Assembly: GCA_022447225.1 (NCBI GenBank) | Contig: JAKVAZ010000001.1 | Location: forward strand, 62,001 to 126,000 | Source of the DNA: Fuerstiella sp. | GTDB taxonomy: Bacteria; Planctomycetota; Planctomycetia; Planctomycetales; Planctomycetaceae | Direction: 5' to 3' | Length of the DNA stretch: 64,000 nucleotides | In this document: positions 1 through 10,364 of the stretch, piece after piece | How positions within the stretch are numbered: position 1 is the stretch's first letter | Layout of the letters: the number at the start of each line of letters is the position of its first letter | The notes under the pieces: generated by a model | What the model saw: the letters and a program-made list of their open reading frames with translations, nothing else | The model's database searches: none | Told to the model about the DNA's origin: nothing | Position numbers and translations under genes: made by a program

Positions 1-1240
1 GGTCGCCAATTGACTGCTCCATCGAATTCAGCCGCACGTCCAGTCGGCGCACAATCTCATTGGTTGCAGCACGTTCGGGGCCGGGGATTGCAAGCAGCCC
101 GGATCCCCGACGCCATAAGCCGGCCAGCACGCAATTTGCCCGAACAGACAGACCTCGACAGATGCCCTGTCTCAGTCGATCTTCCGGCAGGTAGGCAATC
201 CCGGCGTCCAGTGCGTGTCCGGGTGAACGAATGGCCTGACGGCGGCCGTCGACTTCCACCTGACCGGCGGCAATCGGTTTCAGCCCAAACACACAGTGTG
301 CCAGTTCTGTACGCCCGGCCCCCACCAGTCCATACACTCCCAAGACTTCGCCTGCGGCCACGGTAAGACTCACATTACGAACCTGACCGTCTGCATCGCT
401 GAGTCCTTTGATCTGAAGCCGCGCCGGCGGAGGATCTGCGGCAACCGATTTTTGCTTTTGATGCTGTGCGGTATCAACATTCGGGTTTGCTGCAGCTGGC
501 TGGTCTCTGCCAACCATCAATTCCACCAGACGGTTTCTGTTCAGTTCCGATTTGGCTCCGGTCCACACGGCCTGTCCGTCCCGAAGTACGGAAATCCGAT
601 CGGCCAGTCGAAAAATCTCGTCCTGCCGATGCGAGATGTAGATGATCCCGGCACCTGCCGTTTTGAGTCGTGTGATCTGCGTGAACAGCCATTCGGATTC
701 TGCCGTGGACAGAGCGCTTGTCGGCTCGTCAAGTATTACAATGCGTGATTCCTGAGTCACAGCCGCGGCCACCTGAATCATGTGGCGGCGGGCGACACTC
801 AGTCGATCAGCCGGCGCGTCGACATCGATCGGTTCGCCGATCCGGTCAACAGCAGCCTGCGACGAGTCCCGCAAGGCTTTCCAGTCGACCAGCCCGAATC
901 GTCCGGTTGGCAGACCCAGCACCAAGCCCCTGTTCTCAGCAATCGACAGCGTGGGAAACAGCTCGGCTTCCTGATGGACTGTCACGATGCCGCGTCTGCG
1001 AGCTTCAACAGGATTCGTCAGTCTGACTTCGTGATCATCCAGCAACACCATGCCGGAATCGGGCTGGAGGACTCCGGAAATCAGGTTGATCAGCGTACTT
1101 TTTCCAGCACCATTTTCACCCACGATCGCGTGGACTTCGCCACTCCGCAGATCGAACGACACGGAATCGACAGCGACGACACCGGGATATGTCTTCGTGA
1201 CATCAACAAGTCGCAAAACGGCAGCGGGCGGCTCGGTCAC
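1..1240 (-). CDS. Sugar ABC transporter ATP-binding protein (RbsA/MglA type), 3' end cut by window edge
   Basis: Reverse-strand reading frame that stays open to the left edge, so about 413 residues are visible and the C-terminus is missing. The first ATPase domain has a Walker A motif GENGAGKST at residues 41-49, a signature-like LSVARRHMIQVAAA and a Walker B VILDEPTSAL. It is followed by 'IYISHRQDEIFRLADRI', typical of the carbohydrate-importer ATPases. A second ATPase domain begins after a Q/K-rich linker, with GVYGLVGAGRTEL as its degenerate Walker A. The family is about 500 residues with two fused nucleotide-binding domains and powers uptake of ribose, galactose or similar sugars at the inner membrane. 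No ATG is available: the frame opens after a TGA near 1300 and the first usable codons are GTG at 1243 and 1240. Permease and binding-protein partners would lie beyond the left edge. The substrate cannot be read from the sequence. Confidence 0.9.
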   Translation of the reverse strand, partial: MTEPPAAVLRLVDVTKTYPGVVAVDSVSFDLRSGEVHAIVGENGAGKSTLINLISGVLQPDSGMVLLDDHEVRLTNPVEARRRGIVTVHQEAELFPTLSIAENRGLVLGLPTGRFGLVDWKALRDSSQAAVDRIGEPIDVDAPADRLSVARRHMIQVAAAVTQESRIVILDEPTSALSTAESEWLFTQITRLKTAGAGIIYISHRQDEIFRLADRISVLRDGQAVWTGAKSELNRNRLVELMVGRDQPAAANPNVDTAQHQKQKSVAADPPPARLQIKGLSDADGQVRNVSLTVAAGEVLGVYGLVGAGRTELAHCVFGLKPIAAGQVEVDGRRQAIRSPGHALDAGIAYLPEDRLRQGICRGLSVRANCVLAGLWRRGSGLLAIPGPERAATNEIVRRLDVRLNSMEQSIGD

Positions 1241-1626
1241 CACTGGACCAATCGTGGATCGATATAAATGAGTTGACAGACTGACTGTGAGACAATGTCA
1301 CTTCGCATGACTGGCTTCGTTCCACAGTCGCCGCATGATGGTTCATTAACCGGGCACATTCCAGTCCCACACCCGATTGTGCGAGGCAGCTTCCCGAGAC
1401 GTGAGTGTTTGCGCAACACAACGGGCATCAATCACCGCGCTTCGTTTCGCAGACACCATTCCGTGTGGCCAGACTCCCGGCCTGACGGCAGACCGTAATA
1501 CCCCCTGCGAAGTCCGCAGGACGAGAAGCAGGATGCTTATATACAAGCCGAAGACCACCCACGAAAGAAAGAGCCAACGTGCTGGCCAGTTAACGATTTT
1601 GGGATGGCCTCGTTGAAACACATTAC
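1241..1626. other. Non-coding stretch upstream of the ABC ATPase gene
   Basis: About 390 bases between the ABC ATPase start and the porin terminator. A 113-codon reverse frame (1346-1687) has one hydrophobic segment but runs across the terminator hairpin and resembles nothing recognised, so it is not called. The promoter of the ABC gene should lie here, but no clear -35/-10 pair was found. Confidence 0.5.
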
Positions 1627-1665
1627 AAAAACGCCCGCCTGCCGTTACAGGCAGACGGGCGTTTT
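1627..1665 (-). terminator. Rho-independent terminator after the porin gene
   Basis: Near-perfect inverted repeat of twelve GC-rich pairs (cgcccgcctgcc and ggcagacgggcg, one mismatch) around a six-base loop, flanked by A and T runs on both sides. It can therefore act in either direction. It lies 43 bases past the porin stop codon, and on the reverse strand the stem is followed by a T-tract. Confidence 0.9.
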
Positions 1666-1707
1666 CAGTTTTAAACTCCTGACCCAACTATGCTCCAAGG
1701 CACATTG

Positions 1708-2877
1708 TCAGAAGACCAGAATGGCATCGACACCGAACACCGCATCGTCCCTTCCATCAACATTGGTATCGGGTTGAAACCGAACTTCAGGACGAATCAC
1801 GATGTTGTCTGTGGGCCTGACATTCACGCCCAGAGTCGTTTGGAACTGACTTGCGCCATCGTCGTCAATCCATTCAAAGCGACCACCCACGGAGAAGGTA
1901 TCGTTCACGTCGTAGAACAGGTACTGAGTGATTGCCACGTCATTGTCAATGTCACCATCCGATTCTTCCATATCCTGGAAGTCGCTCTGAATCACATAGT
2001 TCAGTTTGCATGTTACAGCAATATCCAGCAACAGCATGTGACCGTAGCCTTCTCCCTCACGGCCCATGTCGCCGGCTGTTGTGACGTAGGTGAACGTCGC
2101 ATTATCCGTTACAGCCGTACTGAAACCACCAAGGAAGTTACTGCCGCCTTCACGCTGATCAAAGCCGGTATCCCAGCCCAGGGTCCACCCGGCATAAACA
2201 TTGGTGTCACAAGACACGGCATAGGTACCCAGGGCACCCGTATGAGTTCGGGGTTCAATCCAGTCCAGAGACTTGGAACGACTGTAGAAGAAGTTGTCCG
2301 GAGAAGTCACCCGTTCATAACCCATGATCGAAAAGAAGTGACCAGCCTTGACGCTTAAGTCGCCACTGGCCATTTCAACGTACAGCTGAGGAAGCGCAAA
2401 TCCGTACGGGCCGTGGTCGAATCCGTTTCTGTAATCCCAGTTGCCGGGATTGTTACCATCTGAATCCGTGTCGTCTGCATCGATACCGTACATGACGTCG
2501 GCGCGGAAACCAAAATCAAGACCATTTCGACCGTCAGCCACTCTTTCGGCGTAGAGCCACCCCTGATGCAGGTTGATGTTGCCTGATTCATCGTTAAACA
2601 CACCGTCCTCGCCATTGTGATAGCCCACCTGGGTCCAGCCACCGAATGTGATCCCGCCGGCACCGGTCGTGCAGCAACCTTCACCGCATTCGGAAAGAGA
2701 GCACGACGATTCGTCACCGCATGCCGATTCACCGCAGCAGCTCAGTTTTGCCAGCTGATCGGTCAGCAGATTACCTGAACCGGAGAAAAGTCCGCCGGCA
2801 TATGAAGGCGCAGAAAAACAGCACCCTCCAATGATGACAGCACTCGCAAGAACTGTCTTCCATGATTGATTCAACAT
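1708..2877 (-). CDS. Outer-membrane porin, OmpL-like beta-barrel (BBP2 type) with cysteine-rich N-terminus
   Basis: 389-residue exported protein. The ATG at 2877 is chosen over an upstream in-frame start at 3030 because it is preceded by GGGAGG at good spacing and gives a classic signal peptide, with cleavage probably after Ala27 (SYA|GG). Residues 47-69 hold seven cysteines (47, 48, 53, 59, 64, 68, 69). The rest alternates aromatic and polar residues, with many GW, YN and Asp-rich turns (for example 'DADDTDSDGNN' in a loop), and ends in a hydrophobic strand 'VDAILVF', as expected of an outer-membrane barrel with a C-terminal aromatic. The pattern matches the putative porin-2 (OmpL-like) family that is expanded in planctomycetes. 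It is probably monocistronic: a strong terminator follows and a long untranslated region precedes. A transport substrate cannot be inferred. Confidence 0.85.
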   Translation of the reverse strand: MLNQSWKTVLASAVIIGGCCFSAPSYAGGLFSGSGNLLTDQLAKLSCCGESACGDESSCSLSECGEGCCTTGAGGITFGGWTQVGYHNGEDGVFNDESGNINLHQGWLYAERVADGRNGLDFGFRADVMYGIDADDTDSDGNNPGNWDYRNGFDHGPYGFALPQLYVEMASGDLSVKAGHFFSIMGYERVTSPDNFFYSRSKSLDWIEPRTHTGALGTYAVSCDTNVYAGWTLGWDTGFDQREGGSNFLGGFSTAVTDNATFTYVTTAGDMGREGEGYGHMLLLDIAVTCKLNYVIQSDFQDMEESDGDIDNDVAITQYLFYDVNDTFSVGGRFEWIDDDGASQFQTTLGVNVRPTDNIVIRPEVRFQPDTNVDGRDDAVFGVDAILVF

Positions 2878-3598
2878 CGAAACCTCCCTGACGCGTATTG
2901 CGTGTACAGCCTTCAAGAGTGCCTGTTTATATTTCATGCTTGTGTTGGGACATTCGCATCGACACGTGATGTGACCGTCAGCGTTGAAATATAAATTCCG
3001 GCAACAATTGCCGGAACCAGGCGGGCGCAAACAGTTACCGGTGTTGTGTATCGGTCGTCAAACCTTCCAATACTTTGACCTGTTAACGCGGTGTTGGTGA
3101 AGCTCTGTCAGGAATCAACAGGGCTCACTCAGAATTGATGAGATGCGCAAAGTCAGGCTAATTAATGGAAGAAAGACGATCAGTAATATCCGCACAGAAT
3201 CATGCGCTGGTGCAAAAATCGCTTTCCTTTCATTGCGGAGCTGTTCTAAGGGCGGTCATGTTGATTTTTGACTGAGCAGGAAATTCGTGGAAAGTGTCTG
3301 ATTGACTTAATGGTTTCATGGGGACTTAGGTGGCAATGACTGGACACGAACCAGACGGCTGCTGGTGTGTTTCAATTTGCCGAACCAGTGAGCCCAAAGC
3401 CATCCTGCACTTTCCACACGTTCGTGAATCCTCAAGACGGTTCCCGCAATTGCCGGGTGGCCGTATTGGAAGCAGGATTTGCTGCAACGGTCAGACGATT
3501 TACAGAATTGAAGCCTTTTGCATAATGGCGACCATGTTGAAGAACCAGGGGACCGTCTTCCTGGTAAGTCGGCCAGAATACTGAAAGGGACTCAACCG
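2878..3598. other. Long divergent intergenic region (porin / secreted protein)
   Basis: About 720 bases between two divergently transcribed genes, so promoters for both should lie here. An 84-codon forward frame at 3330-3584 has no recognisable features and is not called. A perfect inverted repeat at 2996-3016 is listed separately. No convincing sigma-70 promoter pair was identified. Confidence 0.6.
2996..3016. repeat. Perfect 9-bp inverted repeat upstream of the porin gene
   Basis: Arms ttccggcaa (2996-3004) and ttgccggaa (3008-3016) around a three-base centre, 119 bases upstream of the porin start. No T-run follows on either side, so it is not a typical terminator. It could be an operator for a dimeric regulator or a hairpin in the porin leader RNA. 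Confidence 0.5.
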
Positions 3599-4603
3599 AT
3601 GAAGCCAATGACACTTTGGATCATTCTGTTGGTAACCGTGAGTTGTCAGATTGTGTCCCCTGTGGCTCAGTCGCTGGAGCCTGGTGCCAAAGTTGTCCGT
3701 TACTACGGGTATGACGATTGCATCCTTCTGGAGAATCAGACAACGATGGCGGTGCTTTGTCCGGCCGCTGGTGGACGAGTATTGCAGTATTCAGTCAACG
3801 GAAAGGCTGTGCTGTATCTGCCTCCCGGTGACGAGGGCTGGACCCTGAAACCCGGTGGTCAGCAGGGCTCAATGACCGCCGGCCGCTTTGACATCGGCCC
3901 TGAGCAGACGATTGCAGCACACCCCCGGCTGTGGGCGGGTCGCTGGTCAGGTAAGGTCACCGGCCACAGGTCGGCGCGTCTGACGAGTGTCAAAGATCAG
4001 CCAACCGGTGTACAGCTGATCCGTGATTTTGAACTGGCAGAAGATTCATCGCGACTGACGTGCACACAGACAATCAGGAATGTCTCGAACGAAACAACAG
4101 AGTATTGTCACTGGAGCCGAACGTTTGCTCTCGGTGGAGGAATCTGCGTGATCCCGCTCACCCGGCCCAGCCGATTTCCTCATGGATATGTGATGTATGG
4201 ACCAGGACCGGCGATTAACTTTCGTCCCGAGGATCCTCACATCAACGTACGCGACGGATTCCTGGAGATTACTTCCGCACCACGGTTTCCGAAGCTTGGA
4301 ATGGACAGCTATGCCGGGTGGTTTGCTTATCTGATGAAAAATGACGTGATGTTCGTCAAGCAGTTTGCCACGTTTCCGGATCGCGTCTACAACGAAGTGG
4401 CCGGGCTGACGATTTCCATCTGGTATCCCGATGCAGAAATGTGTGAGCTGGAACCCATCGGTCCGCGTGAAAAACTGGCGCCTGGCGAGTCGGCCTCCTT
4501 TACCGAAATCTGGTCGCTTGTGCCGCACAAATATCCTCCCGCCGGGACGCACGCGGATACTCAGAGGATTGCGGCTGAGGTCTCTGCTATTGGCGGTCCC
4601 TGA
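3599..4603 (+). CDS. Secreted protein of unknown function
   Basis: 334 residues starting at ATG 3599, which has AGGGA about eight bases upstream. An earlier in-frame start at 3518 would only add a tail before the signal peptide. The N-terminus MKPMTLWIILLVTVSCQI is a signal sequence, with export probably ending near VAQS. The body is rich in beta-forming stretches and aromatic residues ('KVVRYYGYDDCILLENQ', 'FADRVYNEVAGLTISIWYPD'-like segments). It faintly recalls aldose-epimerase-like or DUF4380-type sugar-binding folds, but I see no catalytic signature and do not assign a function. The isochorismatase-like gene follows after 36 bases on the same strand, so the two may be cotranscribed. Confidence 0.75.
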   Translation: MKPMTLWIILLVTVSCQIVSPVAQSLEPGAKVVRYYGYDDCILLENQTTMAVLCPAAGGRVLQYSVNGKAVLYLPPGDEGWTLKPGGQQGSMTAGRFDIGPEQTIAAHPRLWAGRWSGKVTGHRSARLTSVKDQPTGVQLIRDFELAEDSSRLTCTQTIRNVSNETTEYCHWSRTFALGGGICVIPLTRPSRFPHGYVMYGPGPAINFRPEDPHINVRDGFLEITSAPRFPKLGMDSYAGWFAYLMKNDVMFVKQFATFPDRVYNEVAGLTISIWYPDAEMCELEPIGPREKLAPGESASFTEIWSLVPHKYPPAGTHADTQRIAAEVSAIGGP

Positions 4604-4639
4604 ATATTTCAGTCAACCTTCAGAAGTAAACAGCCTGAG

Positions 4640-5329
4640 ATGATGAACACCGATGAAGACGCCCTGCGACTGCTGGGCGAAGCACTGCAGTCTGTTGACG
4701 AATACTACGATCAGAGAGGCATCTTTCAGGATCGATTTGAGTTCGGATCAAAGCCGGCAATCGTTGTGGTTGATTTCGCCTATGGCTGGACAGATGACGC
4801 GTATGCAGGCGGCAGCGCAAGACTTGACGGACCCGTTGAGCAAACACGGCGGCTGCTTGATGCCGGGCGACGCGAAAAACTGCCCGTCATTTACACCACC
4901 TCGCCGTATCGGAACCAGGGCGGTGATCATCCGTTCAAATCGGCGGCAGATGTTTCGCCCGATTTTCGATCATGGGATAAGCGGGCCTGTCAGATCGACG
5001 AAAGAGTAATGCCTCAGCCTGAAGACCTCGTCCTTGAAAAAGAAAACGCCAGCGCCTTTTTTGGAACTCACTTGGCAGCGTATTTGATCCAGCATCAGGT
5101 TGATACAGTGCTGATTACCGGATGCAGCACCAGTGCCTGCATCCGTGCCACCGCCACGGATGCCAAGAGCTATCGATTTCGTCCGATAATCGTTCGTGAG
5201 TGTGTGGGTGATCGCTCAGCCGTCTGTCACGAATTTACTCTGCACGACATCCAGGCCCGATTTGCGGACGTAGTCTCACTGGACGAAACACTCAACTATC
5301 TGTCGGAACTCGGTCAACCCGGCGAGTAG
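4640..5329 (+). CDS. Isochorismatase-like cysteine hydrolase (N-carbamoylsarcosine amidase type)
   Basis: 229 residues, a usual length for the family. The three catalytic positions of the isochorismatase-like hydrolases are visible: Asp45 in 'IVVVDFAYGWTD', Lys134 in 'VLEKENASAFFGT', and nucleophile Cys167 in 'TGCSTSACIRAT'. The Phe-Gly-Thr after the lysine and the Ser-x-Cys-x-Arg-Ala nucleophile loop favour the N-carbamoylsarcosine amidohydrolase branch over isochorismatase proper. Proteins of this group hydrolyse amides in the cytoplasm. The exact substrate is not determinable. Two adjacent ATGs (4640, 4643) are possible starts. Confidence 0.85.
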   Translation: MMNTDEDALRLLGEALQSVDEYYDQRGIFQDRFEFGSKPAIVVVDFAYGWTDDAYAGGSARLDGPVEQTRRLLDAGRREKLPVIYTTSPYRNQGGDHPFKSAADVSPDFRSWDKRACQIDERVMPQPEDLVLEKENASAFFGTHLAAYLIQHQVDTVLITGCSTSACIRATATDAKSYRFRPIIVRECVGDRSAVCHEFTLHDIQARFADVVSLDETLNYLSELGQPGE

Positions 5330-5553
5330 GCCTGGTTTGGTCACAGACCTGTTGAATGGGTTGCACTGTGTAGATCAGTGCATGTTGCACTGTGCGTTCA
5401 GTGTATTCAGTCGTAACAGCCCGATATTCAGCAGTAGTTGTGCACAGTAACAGTCCATAGTAACAGCAGCGCTTCCGGTGGTTACAGCTCACTCATTGGC
5501 CGTCCTGCCGTTCCCCTGCCTGGAACAGAGTCGGTCCACGGCTGCCGCACAGA
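5330..5553. repeat. Short direct repeats between convergent genes
   Basis: Gap between converging genes. gttgcactgtg occurs at 5360-5370 and again at 5384-5394, 24 bases apart. Further on, 'gtaacag' is repeated near 5413, 5446 and 5459. No terminator-like GC stem with a T-run was found, although both neighbours end here. Confidence 0.45.
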
Positions 5554-6930
5554 TCAAAGATCATCAAGACGCCGGTCACTATCTCCGAATTCAGGCAGAG
5601 TGACCCCCATCCTGTCCAGGAGTGACAGGTACAGGCTACATGCGCGACGTTCGTCTTCGGGCCGGTCAAGCAGGTCCAGTACACGACCGGGGTTCAGCGA
5701 CCCGCCGCCGCCACCAGCCAGTACCATTGGCATCCGGTCGGCCTGATGTTTGTCACCGTCAAACAGATTCGAACACAACAGCAGTAATGAGCTGTCCAGA
5801 AGTGACTGGCCGCCTTCGTCGACCGCCTGAAGACGCTCAAGCAAATACGCGAACTGCCGCACGTGAAACTGATTGGTTTTCAAATACATCGCCTCAAGCT
5901 GTGGATCACGGCCGTTGTGTGTCAGATCCAGGTGCAGACTGCCCTGTACCCCATCCAGAAATCCAAAGTTCATCTGCGACAGATCATTATTCAGCATACA
6001 TGTGGCGATCCGGGTACGATCCATGCGGAACGCCAGCACAATCAGATCCAGCATGAGCTTCATGTGCTCCGGCACGTCCTGGGGGAGTGCGTCTGCCGGA
6101 CGAGTCATGTCCGGACGGGTGAGCGCCGGATTCCAGCCTTCAAGCCGCCCGTCATCGGCAGCCCGATCGATTCGTTTTTCGATGTCGCGGATTGATTCCA
6201 GATACTCATCAAGTTTGACACGGTCCGTCGGTGAAATCCGAGGTTGCAGTGACCGTGCGTCCTCCAGCACCTGATCCAGAATGCTGCGGTCAAGCTGACG
6301 ATCGCCACCATGACCCACGATCAAATCGAACACCCGGGACGGATAAATCTCTTTGGTAGCCGGCCGGGTTGCAGATCCCCAGGAAATGCAGGAACCGTAA
6401 ATCATTGACAAACCGTCTTCCAGCCGCAGTTCTGTGGGTTCGATCCCCAACACCAGACCGGGAATGGCCGTTTGATGACCAATCCGCTGCGCCATCAGCT
6501 GATCCATGGTTTGCCCCACACGGATGTCACTCTGATCAAGACTCACCCAGGCACCAGACAACAGATTGGGCATCCGCCCCAGATGGACGCTGGAGTTCCT
6601 GACCGACTGGGCATTGAACAACCCGTCAATCACGGTGATGTTTTCGCGGTGCGGCATGAGCGGTTGCAGACCCGGTCCCAGTTTCATCTCCTGACCGTGT
6701 CCTGTTGCCCACCAGTGAATCGGTTCGACACCGTTGGAAAAATAGATGCAGGCAAAACGTCGCGGAGGCCCCGACGAATCACGGCTCGCCTGCTTGCCGG
6801 ATTCCGCACGAAGAGTCAGCGAAGGCAGCCACGGCAAACCAAGACTCAACCCGGCGCTGCGGAGAAACGGACGTCGAGACAGGCCCGATGACCAGTGAGT
6901 GGATTCAGTCGCCGACATGTGGTTTGTCAT
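5554..6930 (-). CDS. DUF1552 family exported protein
   Basis: 458 residues. The N-terminus '[18 protein letters not shown]' is a twin-arginine (Tat) signal, so the protein is exported folded. The body matches the DUF1552 family (PF07586): '[18 protein letters not shown]', '[11 protein letters not shown]', '[12 protein letters not shown]' and '[19 protein letters not shown]'. Known members are found mostly in planctomycetes and relatives, almost always beside a gene like the one upstream here. Their biochemical activity is not established. The start overlaps the stop of the upstream cytochrome gene by four bases (ATGA), a sign of translational coupling. A glycine run (AGGGGGGS) near residue 415 precedes the C-terminal part. 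Confidence 0.92.
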   Translation of the reverse strand: MTNHMSATESTHWSSGLSRRPFLRSAGLSLGLPWLPSLTLRAESGKQASRDSSGPPRRFACIYFSNGVEPIHWWATGHGQEMKLGPGLQPLMPHRENITVIDGLFNAQSVRNSSVHLGRMPNLLSGAWVSLDQSDIRVGQTMDQLMAQRIGHQTAIPGLVLGIEPTELRLEDGLSMIYGSCISWGSATRPATKEIYPSRVFDLIVGHGGDRQLDRSILDQVLEDARSLQPRISPTDRVKLDEYLESIRDIEKRIDRAADDGRLEGWNPALTRPDMTRPADALPQDVPEHMKLMLDLIVLAFRMDRTRIATCMLNNDLSQMNFGFLDGVQGSLHLDLTHNGRDPQLEAMYLKTNQFHVRQFAYLLERLQAVDEGGQSLLDSSLLLLCSNLFDGDKHQADRMPMVLAGGGGGSLNPGRVLDLLDRPEDERRACSLYLSLLDRMGVTLPEFGDSDRRLDDL

Positions 6931-9900
6931 TCTGATGAGCGTTCCACGGAAGCAGAACCAACCCGTCCATGATACCGAAACTGGCGGCTGAGAACGATCC
7001 TTTTTACTAGCCCCGTGATTCCGCCGTCCTGACTCAGATGCTCTGTCATTTCGTCCAGCAACGGTAAATCTCCAATTGCTTCCTGTCGGCCGAGCGCATA
7101 GCTGAGCAGTTTGGTGCTGAGTGTCTGATGGAATGACGGTCGTTGCTGTTTCAGATAATCGTGAAGTTCCTGATCACCGGCAATGCGGGTCCCGTCACGC
7201 AGCTCACCGGACGTATCGATCGGAGTCCCGTCACGATACGTTTCCCGCCACCTGCCAAGCGGGTCATACTTTTCCAGAGCAAATCCCAGGGCATCGATGC
7301 GAGAATGACAGTTGGCACACGAAGTGTCAGAACGATGTGCCTCCAGACGCTGTCGCACCGACAGACCGTCGGCCAGAACATCGTCGGCAGGAATCGACCC
7401 GGCATCGGCAGGAGGCGGAGGAACGGGCGTTCCCAGTGTACGACGCAGGATCCAGTCTCCACGTTTCACAGGACTTGTTCGCATGGGCGCGGAAGTGGCC
7501 GTCAGCACGGCTCCCAGTCGCAGCAGGCCGCCTCGATGATGCTCTGTCAATCCCACCACTTTCTGAAAGTCGTCCTCCTGTTCAACCGGACCGGCCGGAA
7601 CTGCCTGTAACCCGGCATTCGAGGCCTTCGGCTTTGGCTCGGAAGTGTTCACAGGGCCAGCCTGTGAAAATGCCTTTTGACTGCCGCCGCATGCCGATTG
7701 CCATTCTGCTTCCAGTCCGTAATGAGCCGCAAGTTCTGCGTTCAGAAACGAGTAATCAGCGAACAGGATTTCGTTCAGTGGAAGGTCATTGCGAATGATA
7801 TGGTCAAAGAAAGCAATCGCTTCGCCATACATTGAGGACTTCAGACGCTGCGAAAACTCAGGGAACCGATCGGGGTCAATCCCGCGATACCCGTCAAAAC
7901 GATAAAAGCCAAACCACTGTCCGAAGAATTCAGCTGCAAATCTCTTTGCCCTCGGGTCCCTGAGCATCCGCCGCGACTGCTGCACAAGATACTGCGGGTG
8001 CCTGAGTTCCCCGGCATCAGCCGCCCGCCGTAATTCGGTATCCGGCAGAGACGACCACAGGAAATAACTCAGTCGACCGGCGATTTCATGATCCGTCAGT
8101 GGCAGCGGTTGACTGGCTGCATCGGACGGATTCTGTTCGCTCACACGTTCGGCTCGATACAGAAAGTCAGGAGAAACCAGGATGCGTGAGATAAGAGCGC
8201 GAACGGCAGACCGATGGTCGAGTGAATCGGCTCGCAGTGACACATAAAAATCGCTCAGTCGATTTTTTTCTGCGTCTGACAGCGGACGGCGCCAGGCCCG
8301 ACTCGCAAATTCAGCAACGTCGTGTCTGTGCTGATCCTGAGCCAGATGGAATGCCTGCTGAATCGAATCCTGACTGTGTCGCAGCTGCCGCACAAACGGC
8401 TGCACGTCCGGCGGGAATTTGGAAATTCCGGCGTTGTCCAGATCTGCTGTCAGACGTCTGTCCAGGTCCACCTGAAACTTGTCGGCGAGGAACAGTAACC
8501 ACGCATCATGAAACTCAAATGACCCCAATAAATCTGTCCAGGCCTCGTCCAGGCGGATACGCGTGGCGTCGTCCAACATTTTTTCCACCAGAAACCGGTC
8601 GTCGCGATGGTACTTGATTCGAGTGTGGTAGTGGTTCCGTTCGGGATTGTTGTACGACGATTCAACAGGCGCAGGAATCGGATCACGATCGGAAGGAGCC
8701 GGCTCATACTGGGACACCTGAGGCAACTGTCGGGCGAAATCAAGCACACCGGACTTCCAGTCCGCAAAGGAGGACTGCTCCGGATTTGCCAACATCCCGG
8801 ATACCGACATTCCCTGATCCGTTTTTTCCAGCTGAGCCAGCGTACAGCGAACGATACAGTCCTCCCCGTGATCCACATCCAGTTCAGCTGTCACCTCCAG
8901 GATGGCAAGTCCGGCACCGGCGGGAATCTGCATCTCGAATCGCAGCGGACTGGTACCGACGGTGACGAAGTCCTCCGGACCAGCATTTCCTCCGCCGGGA
9001 TGGGTGCCGAAATTGAGGCGGGTTGCCGAGTCGGCAGTGACCAGTCCGTGCAAAGGCTGCGGATCCTTCAGCGGTCTGTCGTCAAAATAGAACAGCACCT
9101 CCGGCTTTCTCCAGATAATCACGGCGTCCGGATTTCTGTCAGGAACGGCCGAATCAACGGACAGAACAAGCTGAGCGGTATGCGTTTTTTGAGACCAGTT
9201 CACATTCATCGTGAACGCCAGCGTCCGCTGCACATCGAACTGATCCGCCCGCAGCACGGGAGCTTCTTCCTTGGCATCCGGATTTGCACCGAAACGGTTC
9301 TGCCAGTCATGCATAACGGCTGCAATCTGATCACACTGTTTGCGAACAGACTTCATCTGCTGTTGGCTGCGACCGTTCGGAATCGGCAGCTGAGACCAGG
9401 ACCGAACGATTTCCGATGTTGGAAATGTGGGTGTCTGCTGCGTCATGACCTCATAGATGTGCTCAACAAACCGCCGTTCGATACCGACGTCCGCTGCAAT
9501 CGAATCCGGCGTCAGAGGGCTGTTACCAAACTGCCCGCGATGCTGCATCATCCACGCGGCGTAAAACGCCCGGGGATACTTATCCAGGCCAAACGGCTCT
9601 CCACCCTCACCGGCAGCCGACCGAAAACCACAAGACCGATAAATGTCCTGAATTCGGGTGATGGCAGACAATTCAAAACCCGTCTGTCCCGGATCCTGAT
9701 GAAACGTGAGCGGGCCGGCTCCGATGACCAGATGCAGAGCAACCTGATTGGCGGCTTCCAGGTAACGTTCCAGTGTTGAGTCCTGAATGAACTGGGCGAT
9801 GCCCGTATTGGTGAAACCCGCGCCACCCACCGCATCGCTGACAAAATCACGCTGGATGTCCAGGTCCAGTCCGGTCAGATCGCGAATCGTATAACCGTAT

Positions 9901-10319
9901 TCGGCACTCGTCAGACGACGGATGACGACTTTGCCAGGATCTCCTTTGTGTTTCTGAATTGCCTCCCGCAACCTGCTGCGAATCCCATTCAGCAGCCGCA
10001 GTCGGACTGCGGGATCCGGTTGTTCTGCATCCCTGGGCGGCATGGATCCCGCCTGCAGCTGATCCGCCACTTTCTGCCATTCCTGAAAGTCGCCGGCATA
10101 CGACACACGGGATGTCATCTGCTGCAGGTTGATGCCCGCGGCAGCTTCTTCATTTCCGTGACAGTCCAGGCAATACAGCCGCAGGATCTGCGGAGGAGGA
10201 TCAGGATCATCGGCAGACAGCTGTGACATCGGCCACACGGCACCACAGCAAATCAGGCACACCGTCAGCAGAAACACACTCCGGGTCCGACGGTCTTGAT
10301 GTGCGTGAGAAAGTTGCAT
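6927..10319 (-). CDS. Large exported c-type cytochrome with DUF1587/1592/1588/1585-type domains
   Basis: 1130 residues with an N-terminal signal segment (residues 15-35) and two haem-binding CxxCH motifs. The first is CLDCH in '[18 protein letters not shown]' near the N-terminus, and the second is CANCH in '[20 protein letters not shown]' near residue 1020. '[24 protein letters not shown]' marks the DUF1587 segment. '[20 protein letters not shown]' and '[22 protein letters not shown]' mark the DUF1595/DUF1592 segment. '[20 protein letters not shown]' marks DUF1588, and the C-terminus is DUF1585. This multi-domain set is characteristic of planctomycetes and normally pairs with DUF1552, as here with a four-base overlap. 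The role is unknown; periplasmic electron transfer or polymer processing is a family-level guess. Confidence 0.92.
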   Translation of the reverse strand: MQLSHAHQDRRTRSVFLLTVCLICCGAVWPMSQLSADDPDPPPQILRLYCLDCHGNEEAAAGINLQQMTSRVSYAGDFQEWQKVADQLQAGSMPPRDAEQPDPAVRLRLLNGIRSRLREAIQKHKGDPGKVVIRRLTSAEYGYTIRDLTGLDLDIQRDFVSDAVGGAGFTNTGIAQFIQDSTLERYLEAANQVALHLVIGAGPLTFHQDPGQTGFELSAITRIQDIYRSCGFRSAAGEGGEPFGLDKYPRAFYAAWMMQHRGQFGNSPLTPDSIAADVGIERRFVEHIYEVMTQQTPTFPTSEIVRSWSQLPIPNGRSQQQMKSVRKQCDQIAAVMHDWQNRFGANPDAKEEAPVLRADQFDVQRTLAFTMNVNWSQKTHTAQLVLSVDSAVPDRNPDAVIIWRKPEVLFYFDDRPLKDPQPLHGLVTADSATRLNFGTHPGGGNAGPEDFVTVGTSPLRFEMQIPAGAGLAILEVTAELDVDHGEDCIVRCTLAQLEKTDQGMSVSGMLANPEQSSFADWKSGVLDFARQLPQVSQYEPAPSDRDPIPAPVESSYNNPERNHYHTRIKYHRDDRFLVEKMLDDATRIRLDEAWTDLLGSFEFHDAWLLFLADKFQVDLDRRLTADLDNAGISKFPPDVQPFVRQLRHSQDSIQQAFHLAQDQHRHDVAEFASRAWRRPLSDAEKNRLSDFYVSLRADSLDHRSAVRALISRILVSPDFLYRAERVSEQNPSDAASQPLPLTDHEIAGRLSYFLWSSLPDTELRRAADAGELRHPQYLVQQSRRMLRDPRAKRFAAEFFGQWFGFYRFDGYRGIDPDRFPEFSQRLKSSMYGEAIAFFDHIIRNDLPLNEILFADYSFLNAELAAHYGLEAEWQSACGGSQKAFSQAGPVNTSEPKPKASNAGLQAVPAGPVEQEDDFQKVVGLTEHHRGGLLRLGAVLTATSAPMRTSPVKRGDWILRRTLGTPVPPPPADAGSIPADDVLADGLSVRQRLEAHRSDTSCANCHSRIDALGFALEKYDPLGRWRETYRDGTPIDTSGELRDGTRIAGDQELHDYLKQQRPSFHQTLSTKLLSYALGRQEAIGDLPLLDEMTEHLSQDGGITGLVKRIVLSRQFRYHGRVGSASVERSSE

Positions 10320-10364
10320 TGTTCAGGCAGGCATCAAAGAGTGTTGTCGAACGGGTCACAGATT

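Noticed and set aside
1346-1687. 113-codon reverse frame with one hydrophobic segment
   Set aside because: It runs across the strong terminator hairpin and shows no family similarity; the hydrophobic stretch is likely chance.
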